From Prunus persica (taxonomy: Eukaryota; Streptophyta; Magnoliopsida; Rosales; Rosaceae): a stretch of 64,000 nt of DNA. The stretch spans positions 27,300,561 to 27,364,560 of the forward strand of contig NC_034009.1 in NCBI RefSeq assembly GCF_000346465.2, given 5' to 3'. The notes beneath the pieces are model-generated. The model did no database searches. It was not told the DNA's origin and was given only the letters and a program-made list of their open reading frames with translations. This document shows, in pieces, positions 21,749 through 32,878 of this stretch. How positions within the stretch are numbered: position 1 is the stretch's first letter; every line of letters starts with the position of its first letter. The translations under genes were made by a program, and so were the position numbers.

Positions 21749-22362
21749 GGGGTAATGCTAGACATTAAATTTAAGTCCTAAATGATGTGGTCATATCATC
21801 ATTTTAATTTAATAAAATTACTAGCATATATTATTCTAAAAAGAAAAATAAATAAATAAAACCATGTGAGTTGATTAATCCAAAGTTGCAAACCTAATCA
21901 CCACCATGTTCCACCACAGCCAGTCCCGCCGCTCCTGCACCTTTATCAACAACTCACCCTACCCCAAGTCAACCTTCATGGATTCATTCAATCAGCGAAA
22001 GAGTTGTAAACAAATTTTTTGCCCAGCCGTTCGCTTCCCAATTAATTTTGGTAAACGATAAATTCTTCTAAATCTTCTATTTAAATAAAAATTTTGATGT
22101 TGGGATTTCAACCTCTTAGATTGTCTAGGATGATGGGTTGCTGTAGCAGTTGGGATGGGGTTGGGGAGATCTCGTGGTTGGGGGGATATGGTGGTGATCA
22201 GTTTTGGGATTCATTTGGTTAATTAAAGTTAACATTTATGCTGTATTTTTTTTAATAAATTAATTGCTGGTAATTAATACATATTGGCAATTAATTGATG
22301 ATGTGTCATTTGCCATAGGGACTCAATTGTGGTGCACAAATTTAGCGTCCTTAGCATTATTC
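21749..22362. mobile_element. Possible MITE with GGGTAATGCTA-type ends
   Basis: The left end GGGGTAATGCTAGACATTAA and the right end, read on the minus strand, GATGAATAATGCTAAGGACG share an AATGCTA core with further partial similarity inward (TAAATTT). Length is about 610 bases with no coding content. No convincing target duplication was found, so the limits are approximate. Confidence 0.4.
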
Positions 22363-23019
22363 ATCAGGTAAGTGGATCAGAGTTAAACAAATGATAAGCA
22401 AATTTTATTAGCTGTTGGGAATTGATTCCCAAATGAATCAATTATGTGACAATTCAATAGTTGACTTGATGGGTCAATGGGTTCCCACCACAGTGGTGGT
22501 GGATTCCCCCTCCTCCATAGCACTCACGATCGAACTCAATGAGGTTTCTTTTCTCCAATGTAACTTAACAAAAAAAGTTGACTTGATTGACTTAAATTTA
22601 TAATCTATGCTATAGAATTCGGGGTCATTGAAAAAGAATTTAAAGGTCTCTGGGTAAAAGGTAAAATTTCGTACATCATTTTCAAGTTTGGATTGTATTA
22701 TTATTATTATTTTATTTTATTTTTTTGCTAAAGTTAGGAAGGGAAAGGGAGAAAAACTCCCATACAGTATTAATACCATGGAAGTTCCAAGATCACTTAA
22801 GCGCGCACCAAAGACCTCGGTTAATCTAACTAACACTACATTGGTAAGTTTAGATTGTATTTCAGATTAGAAAATCACAAACAATTTGAACAAGGATGCT
22901 TGCAAACCTACAACTAAAAATGTGTGCGCGAAATTAAAACTCTCTCTCTGAGTAAACTCCAACTAACCGAAGCTAATAAATCAGTAGATTGTATAAGTTT
23001 AAACAACAACAAAGCAATA
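22363..23019. other. Intergenic AT-rich stretch
   Basis: No gene recognised. The last ~20 bases hold CAAC/CAA words upstream of the tRNA gene, as is usual before plant tRNA genes. Confidence 0.5.
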
Positions 23020-23090
23020 GCACCAGTGGTCTAGTGGTAGAATAGTACCCTGCCACGGTACAGACCCGGGTTCGATTCCCGGCTGGTGCA
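23020..23090 (+). tRNA. tRNA-Gly(GCC): tRNA-Gly (GCC)
   Basis: The 71-base sequence folds as a cloverleaf. The acceptor stem pairs GCACCAG with CTGGTGC, the anticodon stem-loop is GTACC-CTGCCAC-GGTAC with anticodon GCC at 23052-23054, and the T arm is CCGGG-TTCGATT-CCCGG. Box A (TGGTCTAGTGG) and box B (GGTTCGATTCC) are canonical. A run of eight T at about 23104-23111 serves as the Pol III terminator. No intron. The sequence is of nuclear type and unlike the plastid trnG. Confidence 0.97.
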
Positions 23091-24145
23091 AAAAAGTTTC
23101 TTATTTTTTTTAATTTTTAGGTATATTCCTAACACCCAAAAATTAGCATAATCCTTGTCTTATCATTTTCAACGTAGTTAATTAGCATCTTCCTTTTTAA
23201 TACATATAATCAACTATTCTAAATTAATTTAATTTATAGAAAAGAAGATTCGACTTCGAATTCAAAAATGTGGGTATACTATCCCGATCAAGTGACTTAA
23301 TTCATATAAACTAAACACCTAGTTGGATATATTTTAACCGTCCACGTGTATATTAGAATTGAACTCGCTTGTATAGATTGGTCGGCGGGCCTCATAAATA
23401 TGGGCACCTATCATTACTCCGATATTTAATTTTTCTTCCCAAACGTAGCATAATAGCATTACTGTGGTATGAATGCTGGAAAAATGAACCAAAAAATACA
23501 CAACTGATTGACTTTGTCAGCTATCTCATGTCAGGGATCAAATGGGCTCACATTCACACATGCACAAGAAACTATCTCTGCGTAGGAAATGACTGGATAC
23601 AGAAAAGCCACGCAGCACGAAGAGTTGATGGTTCAAATGTCTTCTACTTACGTGTTTTGTTCTCTGCCACACCACACACCAACCTCCCTTCCCTTCCCTT
23701 CCTTTCCTTTCTGAAATCAAATCCCAGCAAAAAGGTAAACGGACTCAAATGGTTGAAAACGCTGAAGACACCCCACCGTCACTTGCACTGCATGGCACAA
23801 CCGTTACCAATTTGACATTACGAGACATTAATATTTTCCTACCTTTCACACCTCTTCTTCTAATCCACTTCAACACCTAATATGTCAATCCTGTCATTTA
23901 TCGTTCACACCAAACACACCACAGCCACAAGAAATATTTCCATAAAATAGAAATAACCTTATTTTGTTATTTCCGATCAATAACGCTATGATACCATATA
24001 CGTGTGATAACACTTTCACCTAATATATCATTATTTCTCGCCTTTGCAACTAAATTTTTCTGCACAGCCACATTCTAAAATCCCTACTACTTTATAAGTC
24101 CTTTTGCTTTTTACCTCGTTCATTCACACGCCACCTCATTCTCAT
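23091..24145. other. Intergenic sequence / upstream region of GST1
   Basis: No gene recognised. A G-box-like CCACGTGT occurs at about 23343-23350. Short open frames here lack family resemblance. Confidence 0.5.
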
Positions 24146-24154
24146 TTATAAATA
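24146..24154 (+). promoter_or_regulatory. TATA box of GST1
   Basis: TTATAAATA about 70 bases before the GST1 start codon, well placed for transcription starting near 24180. Confidence 0.6.
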
Positions 24155-24224
24155 AAACCCTCAACTCATCAGTTTGTGCGCTTGAAAACTTTTTTGAGTT
24201 TGAGTGGAATTTATTTAATCGATC

Positions 24225-25557
24225 ATGGCCAAGAATGATTTGAAGGTTTTGGGAGCATGGCCGAGCCCATATGTGATGAGAGCTCGGATCTCTCTGAATA
24301 TCAAGTCTCTGGACTATGAGTTTCTTGAGGAGACATTTGGATCGAAAAGCCAGCTTCTGCTCCAATCAAACCCTGTCCACAAGAAAATCCCAGTTCTCAT
24401 TCATGGCGACAAACCCATCTGTGAATCTCTCGTCATTGTTGAGTACATCGACGAGGTTTGGCCATCGAGTCCCTCCATCCTCCCTTCTCACCCATATGAT
24501 CGTGCTACTGCCAGATTTTGGGCTTCCTATATCGATGAGAAGGTATTAATTCATGCATATATGGTTATGTCAGATTTTGGACCTCCTGTCCTGGATGTGT
24601 AATTTAAAAAAGAATTTGTTCGAACTTTCTTATTTGTTATTGTTGTTTGGACTTATCCACTTACAAGTTACATGTGAAGAAGAAGATGCATGCCATGTAC
24701 CTCCTGGATGAGGCTCGTACCTTAACCAACTGGATCCTACAAAAGACAAACCTTTTAAGTAATTAATAATATTACTGGTTTACTCACATATCATACTTGT
24801 GTGACATTTTATGCCGTAAAGTCGTAGTGCCGATTTGTCTCCCTATCAATGAAATATTGCCATTTCTCAATGAGATTTATAACTTTTTTAGAGAATCGGA
24901 TGACTCTCAACAACCACAACAATCTGTATAGTGTTATTAATCCACATTTTTAAGTGAATTAGTAACGTTAGTGGCTACGTGACGAGTACCTTGACATCGA
25001 GTTGATGTTCACGGTTATCATGCTTGTCACTAAGCTTTGAGTGATGTTAAAAATGAAATTTTGCATGTATAATTGATTGTGATTTGGCAAATGAGATGCT
25101 GGTTTCAATAAAATAGGATTAACTCTGTATACATTTATGACTCATTTGCTTATCAATGTGTCGCATTTTCTTGTAGTGGTTCCCGGCCATGAAAGGCATT
25201 GCTGCTGCTCAATCAGAGGAGGCGAGGAAGGCGGCAATCGAGCAAGTGGCTGAAGGGCTGGCGCTATTGGAGGATGCCTTTCAGAAGACTAGCAAAGGGA
25301 AGGACTTCTTCAGTGGAGACAAAATTGGGTACCTTGACATTGCATTTGGGTGCTTCTTGGGGTGGCTCAGAGTGACAGAGAAGATGAATGGGATCAAATT
25401 GCTGGACGAAACAAAGACACCAGGGCTGGCCAAATGGGCTCACAAGTTTTGTGCAGATGCTGCTGTGAAGGATGTTATGCCTGAGACTGAGAAGCTTGCC
25501 GAGGTTGCTAAGATTATTACGGCCAAATTGAGAGGTGCAGGTGCTCCCCCGAAATAA
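24225..25557 (+). CDS. Tau-class glutathione S-transferase (GST1)
   Basis: Exon 1 is 24225-24542, intron 24543-25176, exon 2 25177-25557; the product has 232 residues, normal for plant tau GSTs, and the one-intron structure is typical. The N-terminal thioredoxin-like domain has the catalytic Ser14 in WPSPYV, the glutathione-binding KIPVL and [13 protein letters not shown]; the helical C-terminal domain includes [17 protein letters not shown]. Tau GSTs are cytosolic and conjugate glutathione to electrophiles or bind small ligands, often under stress. A polyadenylation signal AATAAA is at 25696-25701. A second full copy is at 32879. The neighbouring tRNA and PPR remnants are unrelated in function. 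Sequence resembles the GSTU15-18 group. Confidence 0.95.
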
Positions 25558-26461
25558 TGAATATTCTAATTATCATCTTGTGTGACTCGGTGATTAATTA
25601 GTCGGATATGTTAGGCAATATGCTATAGACTCATAGACTCTGGTCTATTTTGTTTTATGTTCGTCTTTTTATGTGCATCATGTAATGTGATGCAAAATAA
25701 ATCATGACCTACTTCAGCAGTTCTCGTTTTAAAATTTTATTAATTTTAATAAATGTTGCTAAACGAACCTTAAAATTAACTGAGTACACCCTATAATCTA
25801 AGTACACCCTAATATTTTAATAAAAATGTAAAATTAAATAAGTACACCCTATAAAACTACCAAAAATATCCCTGATACACCCTAATACTTGTAGCATTAT
25901 TTTATAGTTGATTTTCAGCTTGATTTTTTTAAGAATATTTATAAATCTTTTTGACTTTTTATATGGATTTATGCTTCTATTAAAACTGTTGACACTTTTT
26001 TTGCAATTCCAATTTCTTGCAATCACCACATCTTTCGTTAAAAACACAAATAGGACAAGCAATCTCTTGATTATGGTTGAATATAGTTAGTAGGGTGTAC
26101 TTATTAAAATTATATTTGTTTCACAATTCCATATATCCTTTTTGGTCATTTTATATTAGGGTAAATCAGTAATTCAATATATACTTTTATAGTATGATGT
26201 ACTCAGTTAATTTTAGAGTTCGTTTAGCGGCACTCATTTTAATTGATCACATCACATAGAGAACACTTTTTGCATTGCATATCAAGTGTAATTTTGTTTT
26301 TATCTTTTGGTTTTTTTTTTTTTGGGTAAACAAGGAGAAAAATTACCTAAATCAAGAATTAATACCACAGTGAACAATTAATTTGGACTACGTTACAGGA
26401 ATTCTCCATACTAAATTAGTAAAATGTTTAACAAATTTAAGTGAACTTTGTAAAGGTTACA
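25558..26461. other. GST1 downstream region
   Basis: AT-rich, no gene. The last ~135 bases (26325-26461), ending in GTGAACTTTGTAAAGGTTAC, are repeated at about 32430-32604 downstream of the GST pseudogene, and mark the end of the duplicated PPR-GST unit. Confidence 0.55.
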
Positions 26462-26560
26462 CAACATATACTACTATAATTAATGGATTTTGTCACACAG
26501 GAAAGATGGCAGAAGCAGATGGCCAGTTTGGGGCTTAGCCCAAACTTTGTCGCTTATACG
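26462..26560 (+). pseudogene. PPR pseudogene, copy B, first fragment
   Basis: Begins directly after the duplicated GTAAAGGTTAC word. The reading TTTIINGFCHTGKMAEA, then after a frame change LSPNFVAYTAL, is one PPR unit. It breaks off at the tandem repeat tract and resumes at about 29235 with FCKRGEVDIAN. Confidence 0.65.
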
Positions 26561-27320
26561 GCACTTAGGCGCTGGACGCCTCCTTTTTTATATATAAATA
26601 GTATAATTCGAGAAATTTCGCCGGCTAGATCTGTGCCGACGAACTTTCGTCGGGAGAGGTTTTCCCTTTTTTGTTGTTGTTAGTTTTAAAAATATATAAT
26701 TAGTTTCTTTACTTTTGTTTTTTGGCCTACTTCTTAAATTTAATATATGTCATTAAGTAATATCTTAGCCTTTTTGAATTACTTTAATTAGTAATTATAT
26801 TTTAATTATGATTTAATATATAAAAATTAAAGAAAAGGTTCATAAAATAATTAATTTCTATTTATTAAGTCTGCTGTGAAATCGTTTCGATGTCTTAATT
26901 AAATTTCTCTATAGCCCAAGAGCCTCATCCATTACTATTAGGCCATTACTCGAGTATCTATTGTCCCCTTTTTTATTTTTTTTTCTTTTTCGGAGTCATT
27001 GTCCGTATAAAGATTTTAGCACTTTCATATTTAATAATTTATTATACACGTACGCACGTATTTCTCATGTTAAAACATGTAATTTTTACAAAAATTTCAA
27101 TAAGACACGCACAATTTACATATTAGACACCTAATTCTCACATATTATTGAATTAAAATAAAATATATTTATTTATAAAAAAAAGGGCAATACTCAGTTT
27201 TTTCCTAATTATTTTTTAAAAATAGTGTAGTTGTGTGGTGATACACGTTTTTTCAAATTTATTTTTTAAAAAAAATAGTATAGCCGCACGGCTTTACTTG
27301 TTTGACAGTTGTGTGAGGGT

Positions 27321-27362
<42 letters not shown>

Positions 27363-28229
27363 TCTAGCCGTACTGCGATACTATATTTTTTTTTAAATTT
27401 TTTAAGAAATAGTATAGCCACCCGGCTTTACGCCTTTGACACGTCGCACTTAGGCGCTGGACACCTCTTTTTTTATATATAAATAGTATAGCCGTAAATT
27501 TAATCCAAAAATTTCACCGGCATAGTCCTGTGCTGACGAACTTTCGCCGAGAGTGGTTTTTTTTTTTTTAAATTAATAAATTTTAAAAATATAAAAATAG
27601 TTTCTTTGCTTTTGTTTTTTGGCCAACTTCTTTAATTTAATATATATTATTAAGTTATATCTTAGCCTTTTTGAATTACTTTAAATAGTAATTATATTTT
27701 ACTTATTATTTAATATAAAAAATTAAAAAAAAAGTCCACAAAATAATTAATTTCTATTTATTAAGTCTTTTGTGAAATCATTTGTGTGTCTTAATTAAAT
27801 TTCTATATAGCCCAATAGCCCTATTCATTACTATTAGGACATTACTCAAATATCTATTGTCCCTTTTTTATTTTTTTACTTTTTCAGAGTTATTACAGGT
27901 ATAAAGATTTTAGCACTATCATGTTTAATAATGTATTATACACATATGCATGTACTTGTCATGTTTAACACACATATTTTTTTACAAATATTTCAATAAG
28001 ACACGCAAAATTCACGTATTATACACCTAATTTTCACATATTATTCAATAAAAATAATATATATTAAAGAAATGATATAGCCGCACGGCTATACGCAGTT
28101 TTTCCTAATTGTTTTTAAAAAATAGTATAGCCGTTCGGATATACACAGTTTTTAAATTTTTTTTAAAAAAAAATAGTACAGCCTTGCGGCTTTACTTGTT
28201 TGACACGTGGCGCCCAGGCGTTGGGTGGA

Positions 28230-28261
<32 letters not shown>

Positions 28262-29235
28262 AATAGTATGGCCGCCGGCTATAATAGATTTTTTTAAACA
28301 AATTTAAGATATAGTATAGCCGGTCGGCTATACCAGTTTTTCCTAATTTTTTTTTTAAAAATAGTATAGCCGCCCGGCTTTATGCTTTAGACACGTGGCA
28401 CCTAAGCTCTGGACGTGCCCTTTTTTAATATATAAATATTATAGCCAGGCGGCTAGACTAATTTAAAAGAAAATTTAATCCGAAAATTTTGCCGACATAG
28501 ATGCGTCTGACAAACTTTCGTTGGGAGAGGTTTTTTAATTTTTTAATTTTAAAAATATAAAATTAGTTTCTTTACTTCGGTTTTTTTGGCCTTCTTCTTT
28601 AATTTAATATATGTAACTAAGTAATATCTTAGCCTTTTAAAATTACTTTAATTAGTAATTATATTTTAATTGTTATTTAATATAAAAATTAAATAAAAAT
28701 CCACAAAATAATTAATTTTTATTTATTAAGTCTTTTGTGAAATCGTTTGGGTATCTTAATTAAATTTCTCTGTAGCCCAAGAACCCTATCCATTACTATT
28801 AGGCCATTACTCGATTATCTATTGGTCAATTTTTTACTTTTCCGAAGTTATTATCCGTATAAAGATTTTAGCAATTTCACGTTTAATAATATATTACACA
28901 CGTACGCACGTATTTCTCATGTTTAATACACATATTTTTTTTTACAAAGATTTCAATAAGACACACAAAATTCACGTATTATACACCTAATTCTCAGTTT
29001 TTTATAATTGTTTTTAAATCGTTTTTTAAATTATTTTTAAAAATAGTATAGCCGCACGGTTTTACTTGTTTGACATGTGGCGCTGGGCAGGTCTTTTTAT
29101 ATATAAACTAATTTTATATTTTTAAAATTTTTTTAAAAAAAAAAAAAATCTCTCCTAACAACGTTGGCACATGGACTATGTTGGCGAAATTTCCCGAATT
29201 AAAATTTCTTTTTAAAAACCGGGTGGTTATACTAT
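26545..29235. repeat. ~0.9-kb tandem repeat tract with palindromic TATAGCCG..CGGCTATA words
   Basis: Three units of about 0.9 kb: the word TTAATAAT(T/G/A) after TAAAGATTTTAGCA begins at 27031, 27925 and 28883 (894 and 958 bases apart). Each unit contains GGCGCTGGACG-type words, a CTTTCGTCGGGAGAGG word, a long AT-rich core with AGCCCAA(G/T)AGCC, and about a dozen copies of AATAGTATAGCCG(N)2CGGCTT/TATAC, a self-complementary motif. TA runs lie at 27323-27360 and 28229-28259. The tract sits inside a PPR unit of copy B, so it arrived by insertion. Transposon class is not recognised. Confidence 0.75.
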
Positions 29236-29440
29236 TTATATAACTGGCTGTGGCTTTTGTAAACGAGGGGAGGTAGACATCGCAAATGAGCATCTTCAAG
29301 AGATGTGCAGGAAGGGCCCTTCAACTTTATGTCGTCTTCACTTACAACTCAATTGTAAATGGCCTTTGTAAATCAGGAAATATAGCTCAGGCTGAAAAAT
29401 TGATGGAAGAAATGCAGGTTGCTGGTCCTCTGACACTAGT
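29235..29440 (+). pseudogene. PPR pseudogene, copy B, second fragment
   Basis: Reads as FCKRGEVDIANEHLQEMC, then after a frame change VFTYNSIVNGLCKSGNIAQ and AEKLMEEMQVAG, i.e. two P-type PPR units. Similarity stops at Val-Ala-Gly-Pro. Copy A starts at exactly this motif (8110), so the two copies have kept complementary parts. Confidence 0.7.
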
Positions 29441-29894
29441 TGTGATCTATTTATTCATTGGTCAATATGGACATGTAACTAGCATATATGTATTATGTAT
29501 ACTGAATCCAACCGAGATCTGTTTGCTGCAGTTCGTCGGGCAGGGGAACTTAGTCTGCCTGTGGTAACTAATAACTATTGATTGAAACTTGCTATTTCCC
29601 ACGAGATATGCAAATGCCTGGTTGTGATTTAACCGTTTTGCAATGTCCTGGTCTTGGATTTTTGATAATAAATTGCATGTGTTCATGTTTCTAGTGTTCT
29701 GGTTGACGACGATGGAATCTTCTAGTTGCACCTTGGTTGACAAAATCAAACTTATCGGATGTTGTAACATAAAAAATCAGGTTACAAAATCAGACTCATC
29801 ACCTTTTTAGATTTTTAACTTTTTTCAATAATGATTTGGTGCTTCAGTAACTTGTCAATAATTTGACTATTAATACGGAAATGCCACAAGGTTT
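29441..29894. other. Sequence after PPR copy B fragment
   Basis: Probably a remnant of a gene intron or spacer; no motif recognised. Confidence 0.4.
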
Positions 29895-30495
29895 TAAAGG
29901 TGTCAAACGGCCCGGGCCGTGTGTTTGAAATCAGTCCATTTAATAAACGGGCTGCGTAGGGTCCGTTCATTTATGAAAATCATCAATCCTGTCTCTGGCC
30001 CATGCTCGTACTATAGGCCACTAAACGGGCCGAAATGGGTCCATGTCAAATTTGACTTATGTATTACAAGGGTTTAGGGTAAATTTTTTTTTACAACTTC
30101 ATTTAAATCTTTTTACAATCATATATATACTAACAAGATTTATTATTTGTTGAAAAAAGAGACCAATAATTTTATTTAAAGCATATTTAAATAGAAAATG
30201 ACTAAATTGTTTGGACTTTAAAAATTGAAACTTGAAAAATAAAATTATTATTTTATGTATAAAGAAAATATTAAATTTTAATCTATATATATAAAGCAAA
30301 GGGTAGAGAATGGTGAAACATTCAAAATATTAGAAAATTCCCTTGGTTAATGCAAAAATTTAGAATTGAAATTATTATTCATTAAATGAGGATAAGATGA
30401 TAAATTCACACTTTTTTATATTTTAAAAAATAAAAATATATATATATAATGGATTCCTATTTTTATGGAACACAACTACCCATTATTTTTTTTAA

Positions 30496-30754
30496 GGAAA
30501 ATGCTAGGGANNNNNNNNNNNNNNNNNNNNNNNNNNNNNNNNNNNNNNNNNNNNNNNNNNNNNNNNNNNNNNNNNNNNNNNNNNNNNNNNNNNNNNNNNN
30601 NNNNNNNNNNATGGTTGGGGTGACCAACCTTCGATATCAACTTGGGTACCAAATCTCTAATTGTGTGTGAGAACCTTTGTATTGGTGGGCTCCACCTCTA
30701 TTAGAGAGTTGGTACACAAGTTGGTATCTAAAGTTGGTCTCCCTAGCATCACCC
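30496..30754. mobile_element. Mutator-like MITE with 9-base target duplication, contains the N gap
   Basis: Ends are GGAAAATGCTAGGGA (30496-30510) and, inverted, GGGTGATGCTAGGGA (30740-30754). TTTTTTTAA flanks both sides (30487-30495 and 30755-30763); a 9-base duplication is typical of Mutator-like elements. About 100 bases are unknown. Confidence 0.65.
30511..30610. other. Assembly gap (100 N)
   Basis: Exactly 100 N; the round number suggests a placeholder of unknown true length. It starts right at the left end of the MITE, so a repeat probably caused it. Confidence 0.95.
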
Positions 30755-30945
30755 TTTTTTTAATTCAAAAAAAAAAAATGGCACACGTTGGGCTAATATA
30801 TATTATTATAGAAAAAAAAATAGACTTGAATTTAAGATATAAATGTGATAATATTATTATTTTTTTCTAAAATAAATGTAATTTACTAATGGGCTTTAAA
30901 TAGGCCAGCCCGTTGGGTTTCAACCCAGCTTTGGGCCTAATTGAT

Positions 30946-31399
30946 ATTAATTATATGCATTTGAGTGGGCAATCAATTTTTACTATATTTAAATATAATT
31001 ATGTGCATGTGAGAATTGGGTAATTTGGCTATTATTCTCGTTTGATGTTATCAATAGATGAATGAACCCCTAATCTTATTTCATCAACTATGAATTATGA
31101 AATTGTTCATTATGAGGGTCTAATTGCAATATTTATTTCATTTTCCTGGGCCTTTATTTTCTATTTTGAGCTAGCATAACTAAATGTGCACTACATCATA
31201 CCAATAACATGTTTTTTTTTTCTTCGAAGTCAAAAGAATAAAATGTTCTTCTTAGTGCTCATAATGCTCAAGCTTCTTTGTTAAAACCATGGTCCCCCTA
31301 AATTAAGTTTGGAAAAATTCAATCTTTGGTCTAAGCTTATGTGAGTTTTAGTCGCTGTAAATATGAATTTTCACATCAAATTTCACTTTACTTTGGCCG
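30946..31399. other. Spacer before PPR copy B 3' region
   Basis: AT-rich, no gene recognised. Confidence 0.4.
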
Positions 31400-31740
31400 G
31401 GTGCAGCTGTCTTGGCAGAGTTGGAGTGTCAAGTGTATGAGCAGAGAAGAAGATAGAAATAGAGGAGCGCTTGCATCCCAGAAATTCAACAACTGAAGCT
31501 TATTTGGGGCATTGCCAGGAAAAATATTGCAATAGAACCGCTTCAAGGGCCAACTTAAGGAAGACCAATAGCAATAGCCAGCCACCGATGAGTGGTTCTT
31601 GTTTGACTGAATCAATAGAAAGTTTATGCATATCAGCTACTTGGATCAGAATGAAACAAACGACGCAAACATATAAAATTGCAATAGAACCGCTTCAAGG
31701 GCCAACTTAAGACCAAGAGCCAGCCACCGATGAGTTATGC
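31400..31740 (+). pseudogene. 3' exon remnant of PPR copy B
   Basis: Similar to 21540-21720 of copy A (ATGAGCAGAGAAGA, GCGCTTG(C/T)ATCCCA, TTGTTTGACTGAATCAAT). A part of it, AATAGAACCGCTTCAAGG followed by GCCAACTTAAG, is repeated within the segment (about 31530 and 31682). It joins GST intron sequence at about 31765. Confidence 0.5.
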
Positions 31741-31764
31741 TTAAATATTAGCATCTATATCTTC

Positions 31765-32106
31765 ATTTAATGAGATTGATAACTTTTGTAGAGTGTCAGC
31801 TGACTCGCACCAACCACAAGCACGACACAGTATGTATTTTTATTAATTCACTTATTAAAATATGAATAGAAAATAAGGTCATAAATAAATTTACGTGTTA
31901 TAAATTGATAACATTGCGTGACGAGTATACATTGATATTGAGTTTGATGTGTCACGGTTCTCATGCTTGTGAGACCAAGTGATAGAAGCTGTATGAACTG
32001 AACTTAAAAATGGAACTTTGATTGTATATTGATTGTGAATTGGTAAATGAGACATGTTGGTTTTGGATGACTCATTCGCTTATCAGTCTGTTGCATTTTC
32101 TTGTAG
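31765..32106 (+). pseudogene. GST intron remnant
   Basis: Resembles the 3' half of the GST1 intron (24870-25176), including GTGACGAGTA, CACGGTT and GCATTTTCTTGTAG. Exon 1 is missing. Confidence 0.55.
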
Positions 32107-32363
32107 TGGTTTCCGTCCATGAGAGGCATTGCTGCTCCTCAGGGAGAGGAGGCGAAGAAGGCGGCAATCAAGCAAGTGGCCCGGTGCTGTTGGAGGAAGC
32201 GTTTGAGAAGACTAGCAAAGGAAAGGACTTTTTCAGTGGAGACAAAATTGGGTATCTTGACATTGCATTTGGGTGCTTCTTGGGGTGGCTAAGAGTGACA
32301 GAGAAGATGAATGGCGTCAAACTGCTGGACGAAACAAAGACACCAGGGCTGCCCAAAGTTTGA
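32107..32363 (+). pseudogene. GST exon-2 pseudogene
   Basis: Begins with the same splice acceptor and TGGTTTCCG as GST1 exon 2 and keeps [32 protein letters not shown] in shorter pieces. It has a deletion after ATCAAGCAAGTGGC that shifts the frame, and it breaks off after GLPK, where GST1 continues with WAHKFCAD. No exon 1 exists upstream. It cannot make a working enzyme. Confidence 0.9.
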
Positions 32364-32878
32364 TGGTTGTTGTCTGTCATGGAACAGATCCAAACTTCAC
32401 TACAAACGTTCTGTAAATCTAAATAAAAAAGAAAACAATAAGGAAAACTTACCTACATCAAGAATATCACAATGAACAATTAATTTGAAGTAGATTACAG
32501 TGGTATTCCTTTACATGAAAGTTATTCTGAAAAACAAGGCCTCCAATGAATTTTCCATGCTAAAATGTTAACAAATTTAAGTGAACTTTGTAAAGGTTAC
32601 TTTCGACTTTGGACAATGTTAAGAGTCAAAAAATATGAATTGACTTAATACTTTAATTTTGCGGCCTACCCTTCAAACATGCATCCACCAGTGCACCTAA
32701 CTATGTCGTTACACGCATTGACACCAAACTCACCACAGCCACTTTTCTAATCCATACTTACTTAACAATCCATGGTTGTTTCTCTTGTTTAATTCATCCC
32801 ACCACGCTCACTAAACACAAAAACTCAGTGTTCGATTAAAAGCTTCGAGTGTGAGTTGTGAGAGATCGATCGATCATC
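32364..32878. other. Spacer / upstream region of GST2
   Basis: The part to about 32604 matches the downstream end of GST1 (26325-26461). The rest is the GST2 upstream region; no clear TATA box was chosen. Confidence 0.5.

Larger units (their letters stand above)
30282..30796 (+). mobile_element. Non-autonomous Helitron carrying a MITE
   Basis: Starts TCTATATATATAAAGC after an A and ends GGCACACGTTGGGCTAA before a T, as expected for insertion between A and T with a CTRR end. The same family occurs at 41673-41918. The empty site is visible in hAT-like copy 1 (around 6640), whose sequence runs straight across the insertion point. The 3' hairpin is worn. A MULE-type MITE (30496-30754) is inserted within. 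Confidence 0.75.
29895..30945 (+). mobile_element. hAT-like non-autonomous repeat, copy 2, split by a Helitron
   Basis: Starts TAAAGGTGTCAAACGGCCCG and matches copy 1 (7060 back to about 6540) along its length in opposite orientation, including the block ATAGACTTGAATTTAA and the GGCCAGCCCGTT region near the end. Between 30282 and 30796 it is interrupted by a Helitron. Confidence 0.65.

Noticed and set aside
23020..23090. Plastid-derived tRNA insertion
   Set aside because: The sequence is of the nuclear tRNA-Gly(GCC) type with Pol III terminator and upstream CAA words.
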